Assembly (NCBI GenBank): GCA_021789355.1
Contig: JAJYJR010000086.1
Coordinates: 1-13,561 of the forward strand
Source: Chloroflexota bacterium
Lineage (GTDB): Bacteria; Chloroflexota; Limnocylindria; Limnocylindrales; CSP1-4
Length of the DNA stretch: 13,561 bases
Direction of reading: 5' to 3'
The stretch's first letter is position 1. Each line of letters opens with the position of its first letter. This document shows, one piece after another, positions 1-7,904 of this stretch. The position numbers and the translations under genes were made by a program. Under the pieces are notes generated by a model that did not search any database, was not told the DNA's origin, and worked only from the letters and a program-made list of their open reading frames with translations.

Positions 1-1001
<1,001 letters not shown>

Positions 1002-1157
1002 CGTCGTTCCTCCTGGAGGTTCGCGGGTTTACGGGTGGGGATGCGCGACCGCCCTCCGCCGCTGCCGGGCACGGGTCGCCACCGCGGGAGCGAACGGCCC
1101 AAGGCACGTCGCCTCGGGCCTGGCCGCTCCGGACCCTCATCCAGCCGCGGTGGCGGC

Positions 1158-1613
1158 CTACCGCTTGATGGTGCCCTCGACCGCCCCGATCATGCGGGGC
1201 TGGACCTTGATGTGCTTCACCTCGGCCTGCTCCACCTTCGGGATCGTAAGGGTCAGGATGCCGTGCTCGAAGACCGCCTCGGCCTTCTCGGTCTGGAAGC
1301 GCTCGGGCAGCCGCAGGGCGCGCTCGAACGTGCCAACGTGCAGCTCGCGCCGGTGGTACTCCTTGTCCTGCTCCACTTCGTCTGCCTTGAACTCGCCCGT
1401 GATCGTCAGCGTGTCGCCATCGATCGCGATGTCGACGTCCTCGGGGGCCATGCCCGGGAGCGCCGCCTTGATGACCAGGTCGCTGGCCGTCTCGTAGACG
1501 TCGACCGGCAGCCAGTGGCGGCTCGGCCGGGGGAAGCTCTCCTCGAAGAGCCGGTCCATCGCCTGGCGCAGCGGGACGGTATCCGCGAACGGATCGCGCA
1601 GCATCAGAGTCAT
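1158..1613 (-). CDS. Small heat-shock protein, Hsp20/alpha-crystallin family
   Basis: ATP-independent holdase that binds unfolding proteins and passes them to refolding chaperones. The 151-residue length is typical. The alpha-crystallin domain spans about residues 36-130, with the conserved GILTLTIPK strand at 118-126. The C-terminal I-x-V oligomerisation motif (IKV) is at 135-137. The ATG at 1611-1613 is preceded by AAGGAG 8 bases upstream. It is the first gene of a same-strand hsp20-groES-groEL run, a functional grouping for protein folding under stress. It is divergent from the padR gene with 130 bases between, so the palindromic region next to padR could in principle influence both promoters; that is inference. 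No odd residues are seen. Confidence 0.95.
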   Translation of the reverse strand: MTLMLRDPFADTVPLRQAMDRLFEESFPRPSRHWLPVDVYETASDLVIKAALPGMAPEDVDIAIDGDTLTITGEFKADEVEQDKEYHRRELHVGTFERALRLPERFQTEKAEAVFEHGILTLTIPKVEQAEVKHIKVQPRMIGAVEGTIKR

Positions 1614-1708
1614 TCCATCATCTCCTTGGGTTCCGCCGCCTGGGCAGAACCGGTCATCTCTCGCGGTCGGGGCTCAGCCGAGGCTCGTCAGTCTGGCGAT
1701 CGTTTGGC

Positions 1709-1746
1709 TTGCACCGTTCATAGTGTATGGTACAGTACGTACTATG
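1709..1746 (+). promoter_or_regulatory. padR promoter with palindromic operator, probably leaderless start
   Basis: A candidate -35 TTGCAC (1709-1714) and -10 TACAGT (1731-1736) are spaced by 16 bases, which would place the transcription start at about 1743-1744, at the A of the padR ATG. There is no Shine-Dalgarno sequence before that ATG, consistent with a leaderless mRNA. The same stretch is palindromic: CATAGT (1719-1724) pairs with ACTATG (1741-1746), and AGTACGTACT (1734-1743) is a perfect 10-base palindrome. PadR regulators commonly repress their own promoter through such repeats, so autoregulation is likely but unproven. Confidence 0.55.
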
Positions 1747-2379
1747 TCAATGGAGCAGCTGACTCCCACGTCGTACCTCGTGCTCGGATTGCTGGCCCGC
1801 GAGGGGCCGTCCACTCCGTACGAGCTCAAGCGCCACGTCGCCGCGACCCTTGGTCACTTCTGGTCGTTCCCGCACACCCTCCTGTACGGCGAGCCAGCCC
1901 GCCTGGCGGAGCTTGGGCTGCTTAGCGAGCGGCGCGAGGAGGGCGGGCGCCATCGGCGCATCTTCACGATCACGCAGGCCGGCCAGGAGGCACTCCGCGC
2001 GTGGCTCGGTCGGCCGTCACAGGAGCCGACGGAACTGCGCGATCCCGGGCTCCTTCAGCTCTTCTTCGCCGATCTCGGACCGCCGGAAACCCGACTCGCG
2101 ATCGCCGCCCAGCAGCTGGCGATCCACCGCGCGAAGCTCGCCGACTATGAAGAGGACCAGCGCGCCGAGCGAGGGCCCGGCGAAGCCGGCCCGGGAGGTC
2201 GCACTGCCGAGCGCTGGCGCGGGGAGACCGTGCAGATGGGTCTCCTGTACGAGCGCGCCGCGGTCGCCTTCTGGACGGGCGTCGCCGGGACCGCGGGTCC
2301 TGCGGACGCAGCCGCGTCCCGGGCACGAGCGGAGGACGACGGGGCCGACGTCACCTGGCCGACGAGGGTCGGCAGCTGA
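1744..2379 (+). CDS. PadR-family transcriptional regulator
   Basis: DNA-binding repressor of 211 residues. The N-terminal winged helix (about 1-85) has the family pattern: TPTSYLVLGLLAREGPSTPYELK, then FWSFPHTLLYGEPARLAELGLL, then the wing (RRIFTITQAGQEALRAWL). The C-terminal half matches the helical dimerisation region of PadR-s2/AphA-like members, rich in Ala, Arg and Glu. The ATG at 1744 was chosen over an in-frame upstream codon at 1723 because the promoter and palindrome occupy that stretch and a leaderless start fits. It is divergent from hsp20. PadR proteins usually respond to phenolics, drugs or stress and often control a neighbouring transporter or stress gene; the ligand here is unknown. 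A weak stem (CGTCC/GGACG, 2404-2417) lies 25 bases after the stop. Confidence 0.88.
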   Translation: MSMEQLTPTSYLVLGLLAREGPSTPYELKRHVAATLGHFWSFPHTLLYGEPARLAELGLLSERREEGGRHRRIFTITQAGQEALRAWLGRPSQEPTELRDPGLLQLFFADLGPPETRLAIAAQQLAIHRAKLADYEEDQRAERGPGEAGPGGRTAERWRGETVQMGLLYERAAVAFWTGVAGTAGPADAAASRARAEDDGADVTWPTRVGS

Positions 2380-2475
2380 CGGTTTCCGCCGAGGGTCACC
2401 TCCCGTCCGGCAGGACGCGCCTGCTCGACGGAGGCCCGACTGAGACGGGATGCGCCGTCGCGCGGTCTGCGGCCG

Positions 2476-2655
2476 TCACGCCAGGAGCGGCGGTGCCAGG
2501 CCGAGGGTCAGTGCGAGGACGAGGAGGACGCCGAGGACCCCCAGGAGGAGGCCGAGCGCCTCGAACTCCTCTCGTCGCCGCGCCCGTTGCCCGACCGGGG
2601 TGACGGCGTCGCCGTCACGCCCTCCCAGCAGGCCAGGGGTCTGCATGCTCGTCAT
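2476..2655 (-). CDS. Small single-span membrane protein (59 aa), unknown function
   Basis: I do not recognise a family. The product has a polar, charged N-terminal 35 residues (with an RARRREE patch) followed by one strongly hydrophobic segment (LGLLLGVLGVLLVLALTLG) that runs almost to the C-terminus, giving a tail-anchored layout. The ATG at 2653-2655 is preceded by GAGGAG 6 bases upstream; a GTG one codon earlier is also possible but too close to that site. It is the last gene of the minus-strand run yggT-like, glsB-like, DUF3494, small protein, 119 bases after the DUF3494 stop, and is convergent with padR. Clean ribosome site plus membrane segment argue for a real gene; function is open. 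Confidence 0.55.
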   Translation of the reverse strand: MTSMQTPGLLGGRDGDAVTPVGQRARRREEFEALGLLLGVLGVLLVLALTLGLAPPLLA

Positions 2656-2774
2656 CACCAGCTCCTCGCACGGATTGGGGTGCTTCGACCGGGCCCGGTC
2701 CGACGTCTCGCGCCGACGACGTGGACCGGGCCGCGAACGGCTGCTCCTCGTTCAGCAGCCTGGTGCGCAGGGTG

Positions 2775-3731
2775 TCAGCGGGTGCGGATCGCGCGCAGCG
2801 ACCGTCGGCTGACGACGAGGACGAAGACGAGGAGGAGGATCCCGACGAAGACGACCGGAGACAGCCCCGAGCCGGGAGTGCCGGTCGTTGTCCCCGTGGA
2901 GGTTGGCGGGGGGGTCGCGGCGGCCGCCGGCGATGCCGCCGGGCTGGTGGCCGGGGACGGCGATGCCGCCGCGGCGCCCGTCAGGCACGGCGAGCTCATG
3001 ATCCTGTCGCTGATCAGGGTCACGTCACCGTTGCGAGCCAGCGCTCGACCGTTCAGCGTCACTCCGCTGTCCATCGTGATGGACGTCAGGGCCAGGATGG
3101 TCCCGACGAAGGTGGAGCCCGATCCGAGCGTCGCCGAGCTGGTGACCTGCCAGAAGACGTTGCACGAGCTCGCGCCGTTGATGAGCTTCACCGAGCTCGA
3201 GGATGCCGTGACGAGTGACGAGGTTGCCTGGAAGACCCAGACGGAGTTCGGGTCGTTCTGGCCGTCGAGCGTCAGGGTGCCTGTCAGAGCGAGGGCGCCG
3301 CCGTTGTAGACGCCGCCGACGAGGGTCTTCCCGTCGAGGGTTCCCCCGGCCACGGTTGTGAAGGGCGTCAGGCCCGCGGCGACGGTGTACGCGGTGGTCA
3401 GGTCGCTCTGGGCCTGCACCGCGACGGGGTTTGCCGCTTCGAGCGAGCCGCTGTACGTCCCGGGCGGGAATCCCGTCACGGCGGCGGCGGTGCCGGGGGA
3501 GATGCCCAGGTCCCCGGTGATCGTGGTGGGCCCGGTGTTGGTCACCGCCGTGCCCGCCAGGACCGCGAACGGCGCGGCCGTCCCCAGCCCGACCGGCGCC
3601 GGGCTTGCGGCAGCGGCCGTCCCCGCCATGGCGAACATGGCGATCGCGAGCGTGACTGCGGTGCCGACCGAGAGGAGGGTGCGGGCGAAAGCGGAACTGG
3701 CGCGAGAGCGCCGTCCCGGATCGGTGGTCAT
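2775..3731 (-). CDS. DUF3494 (ice-binding-like) surface protein with C-terminal membrane anchor
   Basis: Secreted beta-solenoid protein of the DUF3494 family, whose characterised members bind ice or act as adhesins. It has 318 residues from the ATG at 3729-3731, which has GGAG 6 bases upstream. A signal peptide spans about 1-41 (RRSR n-region, hydrophobic core, AAAA cleavage area). The DUF3494 domain spans about 48-250: it opens with LGTAAPFAVLAGTAVTNTG, continues TTITGDLGISPG, and includes VWVFQ, CNVFWQV and the closing GRALARNGDVTLI. Then comes a Pro/Ser/Thr/Ala-rich linker (about 252-289), one membrane span (about 290-308) and a basic tail ending RRSLRAIRTR. No LPxTG is seen. The domain would therefore be displayed on the outside and tethered. 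Which ligand it binds cannot be told from sequence. It sits in a run of envelope genes. Confidence 0.88.
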   Translation of the reverse strand: MTTDPGRRSRASSAFARTLLSVGTAVTLAIAMFAMAGTAAAASPAPVGLGTAAPFAVLAGTAVTNTGPTTITGDLGISPGTAAAVTGFPPGTYSGSLEAANPVAVQAQSDLTTAYTVAAGLTPFTTVAGGTLDGKTLVGGVYNGGALALTGTLTLDGQNDPNSVWVFQATSSLVTASSSSVKLINGASSCNVFWQVTSSATLGSGSTFVGTILALTSITMDSGVTLNGRALARNGDVTLISDRIMSSPCLTGAAAASPSPATSPAASPAAAATPPPTSTGTTTGTPGSGLSPVVFVGILLLVFVLVVSRRSLRAIRTR

Positions 3732-3802
3732 GTGGCGCTCCAGTCCTGTGCCCGCTTTGGGGCGGAACCGCGTTGATGCAGGGTGGGACCTCGGGGTGGA
3801 GA

Positions 3803-4072
3803 TCACCGCCGGCTGAGGACCCCACGCGAACCGGTCGCGAGGTGCACGACGAAGACGACCGCGATCGCACCGAGCGTGGCGATCACGATGCTCTCGGGGT
3901 TGATGCCGTCGACCGTCCCCATCTTGAGCACGGTTGCCGCGACGAACCCCCCGACGAGCCCGCCGACGACGCCGAGGACGACCATCATCAGCAGGCCTTC
4001 GCGGGCCTTCATGAGGTGGCTGGCGAGGAAGCCGGCGATCGCGCCGACCACGATCCAGGAGAAGAGGCCCAT
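3803..4072 (-). CDS. GlsB/YeaQ/YmgE-family (transglycosylase-associated) small membrane protein
   Basis: Inner-membrane protein of 89 residues from the family PF04226, often found among stress-induced genes; its biochemical role is not established despite the historical family name. The sequence shows the typical three hydrophobic segments: GLFSWIVVGAIAGFLAS at about 2-18, LLMMVVLGVVGGLVGGFVAATVL at about 27-49 with the Gly-rich GGLVGG turn, and IVIATLGAIAVVFVVHLATG at about 62-81. The ATG at 4070-4072 has a weak AAAGAG upstream at 7-8 bases. Length is at the family norm. It lies 71 bases upstream of the DUF3494 gene on the same strand and 103 bases after the yggT-like gene, from which it is separated by two hairpins, so it may have its own promoter or be expressed at a different level. 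Confidence 0.9.
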   Translation of the reverse strand: MGLFSWIVVGAIAGFLASHLMKAREGLLMMVVLGVVGGLVGGFVAATVLKMGTVDGINPESIVIATLGAIAVVFVVHLATGSRGVLSRR

Positions 4073-4096
4073 AGGAAGCTCTTTCTATCTATCTGG

Positions 4097-4144
4097 CGTC
4101 GGCCGCCCTGCGGCCGACGGGTCTGCGGGCGAGGCCCTGCCCGC
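4097..4144 (-). terminator. Tandem hairpins between the yggT-like and glsB-like genes
   Basis: Two perfect inverted repeats follow the yggT-like stop. One has arms GCGGGC (4125-4130) and GCCCGC (4139-4144) with an 8-base loop. The other has 10-base arms CGTCGGCCGC (4097-4106) and GCGGCCGACG (4110-4119) with a 3-base loop. No T-tract follows on the minus strand, so this is a terminator or attenuator candidate, not a classic intrinsic terminator. Confidence 0.5.
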
Positions 4145-4175
4145 CTGGGGACCGGGACGCCGGTCAGGCAATGGC

Positions 4176-4586
4176 TCAGGCCGGCTCGCGCCGGAAGATC
4201 GCCACGGCCCAGACGACGATCAGCTCGAGGATGGTCCAGCCGACGAAGGCCAGGATGGCGGCGAGGTCCAGCACCGAGCCGCCCTTCGCGAGAGCATCCG
4301 TGTTGAGGATGCCGTTGAATGGGGCGACGAAGACCTGGCTCACGTTGAGGATGCCCGAGACCAGCGCGTTGCCGGTGCGGGCGTCGAGCAGCAGCAGGAC
4401 GATCCGCAGCCCGATGACGATCTGGATCAGCCCGAAGACGAGGACGACGACGCGCCGGATCAGCTCGGGCGACCCAGGGCCCGTGCTGCTGATGCGACGA
4501 CTGGCCGGCGCCGCCGCCGGCTGATTCGTGTTCGTGTCCACCGGCGGCTGGTTGACGACGGTGCGGTCCACTTGATCGATGGCCAT
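4176..4586 (-). CDS. YggT-family integral membrane protein
   Basis: Membrane protein of 136 residues related to PF02325 (YggT/YlmG), a family tied in some organisms to envelope maintenance, division-site or osmotic phenotypes but without a defined reaction. Residues 1-40 are a polar, Pro/Asn-rich cytoplasmic tail. The first span (about 46-67) carries the family-like pattern LIQIVIGLRIVLLLL with Arg61; a loop with VSQVFVAPFNGIL follows (YggT proteins typically have a Pro-containing P-F segment here); the second span is about 108-131 (VGWTILELIVVWAVAIF). The ATG at 4584-4586 is chosen over one at 4643 because GGGAG lies 6 bases before it. It is a single-unit, two-span form. It heads a minus-strand envelope block and is divergent from the response regulator. 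Confidence 0.82.
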   Translation of the reverse strand: MAIDQVDRTVVNQPPVDTNTNQPAAAPASRRISSTGPGSPELIRRVVVLVFGLIQIVIGLRIVLLLLDARTGNALVSGILNVSQVFVAPFNGILNTDALAKGGSVLDLAAILAFVGWTILELIVVWAVAIFRREPA

Positions 4587-4859
4587 TGCTTTCTCCCTGT
4601 GCCTGGTAGGGCATCCGGGGAAGCCAAGTCGGGGACGCCCCATAGGAATGCCGGCCGCCAGTCTCTCGTCTCGGAGTCAGCGCGTCATTACGCGCCGTCA
4701 TCCGACCCAGCCTCGCGAGGCGGGCGGGCCGCCGCCTGGCCAACAAGGCTTCGGACGCCCGCTTGATCGGCGATTCCCGGGCCCCTGGAATGACCCCTGC
4801 GGCATCGGCGCATGGGATAATGGTGGGCGGTCGTCGGGTGGCCGCATCGGTGGTGAGCG
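4587..4859. promoter_or_regulatory. Divergent intergenic region between the yggT-like gene and the response regulator
   Basis: These 273 bases must hold both promoters. For the response regulator a GATAAT (4816-4821) is a fair -10 element about 40 bases before the ATG, but no good -35 is seen at 16-18 bases; TGACCC (4791-4796) is too far. For the yggT-like gene I can see only its ribosome site, GGGAG. No reading frame in this gap looks coding. Confidence 0.3.
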
Positions 4860-5642
4860 ATGACAGCCCTTCAGGTGAACGCACCGGACGTCAAGGCGCG
4901 GCGGGCTCTGGTGCTCCACGATCGGCCGCTGATGGTGGACCTCATCGAACTGACGCTCAACCACGGCCTCTTCGTCGTGCGGGCGGCGCGCAGCCTGGCA
5001 GAGGCGGAGGCGATCCTCGCCCAGTGGGAGCCGCACCTGGCCGTGGTCGACATGGACCACGACGACAGCACGGCCCTCCTCGGCCGGCTCGGCGCCTCGA
5101 ACACGCTCCGGCGGAGCACGACGCCGGCCCTGGGACTCACAAGGCGCGGCGACCTGCGCACGAAGCTTCGGGCCTTCGATCTCGGGGTGGACGACATCCT
5201 GACCGTGCCCTTCTCCCCCGAGGAGTTGCTCGCCCGCTCCATCGTCCTCACGCGTCGAGCCACGGGCACCGCGCCGCCGATCGTCCCCACGATCAGGCTT
5301 GGCGAGATCGAGGTCGACATCGTCAACAGGGTGGTGCGCGCCGGCCAGTCGGTCATCCACCTCAGCGGCATCGAGCAGAGCCTCCTGTACCTGCTCGCGA
5401 GTCGAGCCGGACGCGTGGTGACGCGGGACGAGATCCTCGATGCCATCTGGGGTACCGACTTCGTGGCCGAGAGCAACATCGTGGATCGCCACATCCGGAG
5501 TCTCCGCATCAAGCTGCAGAACGATTATCGGCACCCGCGCTTCATCGCCACGGTTCCCGGCCGGGGCTACCGGTTCATCCCGACCTTCTCGAATGCCGGC
5601 TGGAGTGCTGCGGCAGGCCCGGGCGGGCAGGCGGTCAGCTGA
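4860..5642 (+). CDS. OmpR/PhoB-type response regulator with degenerate receiver domain
   Basis: DNA-binding regulator of 260 residues. The N-terminal receiver (about 14-125) keeps the likely phospho-acceptor Asp64 (AVVDMD) and the switch Thr94 (ALGLT). The acidic pair that holds Mg2+ is His20-Asp21 instead of Asp/Glu-Asp, and the otherwise near-invariant Lys before Pro-Phe is Val116 (LTVPFSPEEL). The C-terminal winged helix (about 145-245) is orthodox: LSGIEQSLLYLLASRAGRVV, then DEILDAIWG, the recognition helix area NIVDRHIRSLRIKLQ, and the final PGRGYRF hairpin. No histidine kinase is next to it, so it is an orphan here. The missing Lys and altered acidic pocket suggest weak, altered or no phosphorylation control; that is inference. 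The start ATG has no strong ribosome site. Regulon unknown. Confidence 0.9.
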   Translation: MTALQVNAPDVKARRALVLHDRPLMVDLIELTLNHGLFVVRAARSLAEAEAILAQWEPHLAVVDMDHDDSTALLGRLGASNTLRRSTTPALGLTRRGDLRTKLRAFDLGVDDILTVPFSPEELLARSIVLTRRATGTAPPIVPTIRLGEIEVDIVNRVVRAGQSVIHLSGIEQSLLYLLASRAGRVVTRDEILDAIWGTDFVAESNIVDRHIRSLRIKLQNDYRHPRFIATVPGRGYRFIPTFSNAGWSAAAGPGGQAVS

Positions 5643-5873
5643 GCGTCGCTCGACGCATCGCGGGTTGCCGACCGACTCTCAGGCAGCCGCGAGTGGTGGG
5701 TCCCGACGCAACGATGGTGCGACGAACGCTCCGCCGCAGGGCCGATCGGCGAATCAGCGGCGCGGCTCCTGCCGTAGCTTCGGGGCGATGACGGGCCGTC
5801 ATGACGCGATGGCGTCGGGCCATGACAGTGCCATCAGGCCACGAGGCGTCGCCCCGGTGAGGAGCCAGAACCC
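5643..5873. other. Gene-poor region with clustered palindromes
   Basis: No convincing reading frame is seen here. Directly after the response-regulator stop a small stem (GCGTC 5643-5647, GACGC 5652-5656) may be a weak terminator. At 5788-5816 two palindromes abut: ATGACGGGCCGTCAT (5788-5802, arms of 7 around one G) and GACGC-gatg-GCGTC (5803-5816). ATGAC recurs at 5821-5825 after GGGCC. This is either a binding site for an unknown regulator or a structured RNA leader for the small gene that follows; no gene product is implied. Confidence 0.4.
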
Positions 5874-6116
5874 ATGCGCGCGATCCGACGTCCGGGCCCA
5901 TCGTGGGACGCCCTCTATCGATTCTGGCAAGAGACCCCTGCGGGCATCGCCCCGACCTCGACGCGATCTGCGATCCGCGGAGGGCGTCTCGGACACATGA
6001 GCCCGGCGGTCAGGACAATCGCGTCCGCAGCGCTGCGCAGCGTGGTCCTCATCTTGATCGCAACACTCCTGGTCTTCGCACTGCCTCCGGTGGCGCTCGG
6101 GGCCGTGGGTACCTAA
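5874..6116 (+). CDS. Possible small single-span membrane protein (80 aa)
   Basis: Not recognised. Reasons to consider it real: the ATG has GAGGAG 9 bases upstream, and the C-terminal third is a single hydrophobic segment (SVVLILIATLLVFALPPVAL) ending four residues before the stop. An internal ATG at 5997 would give a 39-residue version that is almost only the membrane segment and could also be a bare signal peptide. Reasons for doubt: codon third positions are only about as GC-rich as the background, and the first 40 residues are Arg/Pro-rich with no pattern. It stands alone between the response regulator and the GH130-like gene; the 159 bases after it hold no further gene that I can see, only a short tandem repeat of GCCGGAGC near 6130. 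Confidence 0.35.
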   Translation: MRAIRRPGPSWDALYRFWQETPAGIAPTSTRSAIRGGRLGHMSPAVRTIASAALRSVVLILIATLLVFALPPVALGAVGT

Positions 6117-6275
6117 GTGGCGAGCGCCGCCGGAGCCCGCCGGAGCTCGGATTTCCACCGCCCGTCGGCTTGCGGGGCACGAGGTGTCAGTGGCGATCGG
6201 GCGCGCTGCCGGACGGACGCGCAGCCACGGCCAACCGGCCGTCGCACCGGGATGACCGCGATGCAGTGAAGTGAT

Positions 6276-7364
6276 GTGCGGCCGATCGGCCCATTCCCGT
6301 TCGGCCTCGAGCGGCTCGGCGTGGTCATGTCGCCGCTCGCCGGCGAGCCGGCCGAGGCCTGGGGCGTGCTCAACCCTGGCACGGCGCACTACGGGCCCCA
6401 CCTCTATCTCTTCCCGCGCCTGGTGGCGGAGGGGAACTACTCGCGGATCGGGGTTGCCCGGGTGATCTTCGACGAGGCAGGGATCCCGGTCGGCGTCAAG
6501 CGACTCGGGGTCGCCCTTGAGCCACGGGAGCCCTGGGAACTCCACGCTGGTCGCGGGGGCGTCGAGGATCCGCGGATCACCTACCTGCCGCGGCTCCGCC
6601 GATGGATCATGACCTACGCTGCCTTCGGTCCGTTCGGCCCACGCATCGGCCTCGCCGCGTCGGCCGACCTCGAGGTCTGGCAGCGTCTCGGGCCGGTCTC
6701 GTTCGCCTACGACCATGGGCTCGCCACCGATCTCAACCTGTACCCCAACAAGGACGCAGTCCTCTTCCCGGAGCCGGTCGCGGACCCGAGCGGGAGCCCT
6801 GCGTACGCCATGCTTCACCGGCCGATGTGGGATCTCTCTCTGGCCAAGCCCGGCGAGGGTGAGCCACTGCCCGCCGGCCTCGCCGATCGGCGCCCGGGGA
6901 TCTGGGTGAGCTTCGTTGCGGCCGCGGCGGTCGAGGCCGACATCCAGGCCCTGACCCGCTTCGATCGGCACCGCCTGGTCGCGCTCCCTGAGCGTGCCTG
7001 GGAGGCCTTGAAGATCGGCGCCGGCGCGCCACCGATCCGCATCGGCGAGGGCTGGCTGGTCCTCTATCACGGCGTCTCCGGGAGGCTGGCCCCGGGCTTC
7101 GGGCCGCAGCCCGACGTGCGCTACAGTGCGGGCGCGCTCGTCCTGGATGCCGCCGATGTGACCCGCGTGGTCGCCCGCTCCGCCGAGCCGCTCCTGGAAC
7201 CTGCACTCGCCGAGGAACTGACCGGGATGGTGCCGGGGGTCGTCTTTCCGACCGCCATCGAGCCGTCACCCAAGGGCGCGTCGTCGGACTACCACGTCTA
7301 CTATGGCATGGCCGACTCGCGGATCGGGGTGGCGCGCCTGAGCCGGCCCGGGCCCCGGCCGTGA
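6276..7364 (+). CDS. GH130-family beta-mannoside phosphorylase/hydrolase-like protein
   Basis: Five-bladed beta-propeller carbohydrate enzyme of 362 residues; GH130 members mostly phosphorolyse or hydrolyse beta-1,2- or beta-1,4-mannosides in the cytoplasm. Visible family features in order: WGVLNPGTAHYGPHLYLFPR near 29-48 (blade 1), SRIGVAR (56-62), the signature GGVEDPRI with Glu97-Asp98-Pro99-Arg100 where the family's acidic catalytic residue is expected, IGLAASADLEVW, KDAVLFPE from Lys159, HRP, a Tyr264-His265-Gly266 motif, and the closing YYGMADSRIGVARL, which repeats the blade-1 wording. The GTG at 6276 is the first usable codon after an in-frame stop at 6267-6269 and has no clear ribosome site; ATG at 6327 would cut into blade 1. 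No sugar transporter or mannose gene is nearby, so the substrate and whether it phosphorolyses or hydrolyses stay open. Confidence 0.85.
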   Translation: MRPIGPFPFGLERLGVVMSPLAGEPAEAWGVLNPGTAHYGPHLYLFPRLVAEGNYSRIGVARVIFDEAGIPVGVKRLGVALEPREPWELHAGRGGVEDPRITYLPRLRRWIMTYAAFGPFGPRIGLAASADLEVWQRLGPVSFAYDHGLATDLNLYPNKDAVLFPEPVADPSGSPAYAMLHRPMWDLSLAKPGEGEPLPAGLADRRPGIWVSFVAAAAVEADIQALTRFDRHRLVALPERAWEALKIGAGAPPIRIGEGWLVLYHGVSGRLAPGFGPQPDVRYSAGALVLDAADVTRVVARSAEPLLEPALAEELTGMVPGVVFPTAIEPSPKGASSDYHVYYGMADSRIGVARLSRPGPRP

Positions 7365-7380
7365 CGGCCCCGCCGCAGAG

Positions 7381-7904
7381 CCTCCGGATGTCGTCGTTGC
7401 CTCGTCCGGCAACCTGGCTCACGTCTACTTCACGAGCCAGCCGGAGCGGATGACCAGCAAGGCGATCGAAACCCGCTCCCGGGTCTCATCGAGACGCTGG
7501 CGCGGCATCCCGGGGTCGGAGCGCTGCTGGTCAGGTCGGACGCCGGTCATGCGCTCGTCCTGGGCGCGCACGGCCGGCTCGACCTGAACCCGGGCCAGCT
7601 CGATGGCAGCGACCCCCTGATCGACTATGGTCCTCGGGCGGCCGAGAGCCTGCGACGCGTCGAGGGCTTCCCGAACGCCGGCGACCTGATCCTGCTGGGC
7701 GCGGTCGACCGCGTCACTGGGGAAGTCACGGGATTCGAGGAGCTTGTCGGCTCGCATGGCGGCCTGGGCGGACGGCAGACGGAGCCGTTCATCCTGTGCC
7801 CGGCGACCCTTCGGCTGGCCGAGGATCCGCCGGTGGGGGCCCCGGCACGGTATGGTCAGCTGATGGCGTGGCGGGCGCAGCTGCGGGGCGAACGTGCGGG
7901 CTGA
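7381..7904 (+). pseudogene. 3' remnant of a membrane phosphodiesterase/alkaline-phosphatase-superfamily protein, frameshifted
   Basis: Two frames together read like the C-terminal part of the phosphodiesterase/nucleotide-pyrophosphatase-like proteins often joined to a phage-holin-like membrane domain. Frame one gives DVVVASSGNLAHVYF and continues to about 7475. A missing base near 7477 (in CGCTCCCGGG) then moves the text to the frame giving PGLIETLARHPGVGALLVR, later EGFPNAGDLILLG and the hallmark FEELVGSHGGLGG-QTEPF. With one base restored it is about 175 codons, ending TGA at 7902-7904. The N-terminal catalytic half is absent because the GH130-like gene ends 17 bases before, so it is truncated even if the frameshift is an error. 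Its stop overlaps the NRAMP-like GTG by 11 bases. Recognition of the family is from memory of its conserved C-terminus. Confidence 0.7.

Noticed and set aside
1002..1157. Search for CIRCE or HAIR heat-shock operators upstream of groES
   Set aside because: No TTAGCACTC/GAGTGCTAA or CTTGAGT/ACTCAAG pair was found here or upstream of hsp20.
2890..2990. Repeated GGCGATGCCGCCG units that look like a DNA repeat array
   Set aside because: They encode the Ala-Ser-Pro stalk of the DUF3494 protein; low-complexity coding, not CRISPR or a mobile repeat.
3773..4766. Plus-strand open frames of 177 and 327 codons
   Set aside because: Asp/Arg/Pro-rich shadows of the glsB-like and yggT-like genes, which have membrane spans and family motifs.
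5799..7070. 423-codon minus-strand open frame
   Set aside because: Antisense to the GH130-like gene, with Arg/Pro/Gly-rich text and no domain; a GC-driven shadow.
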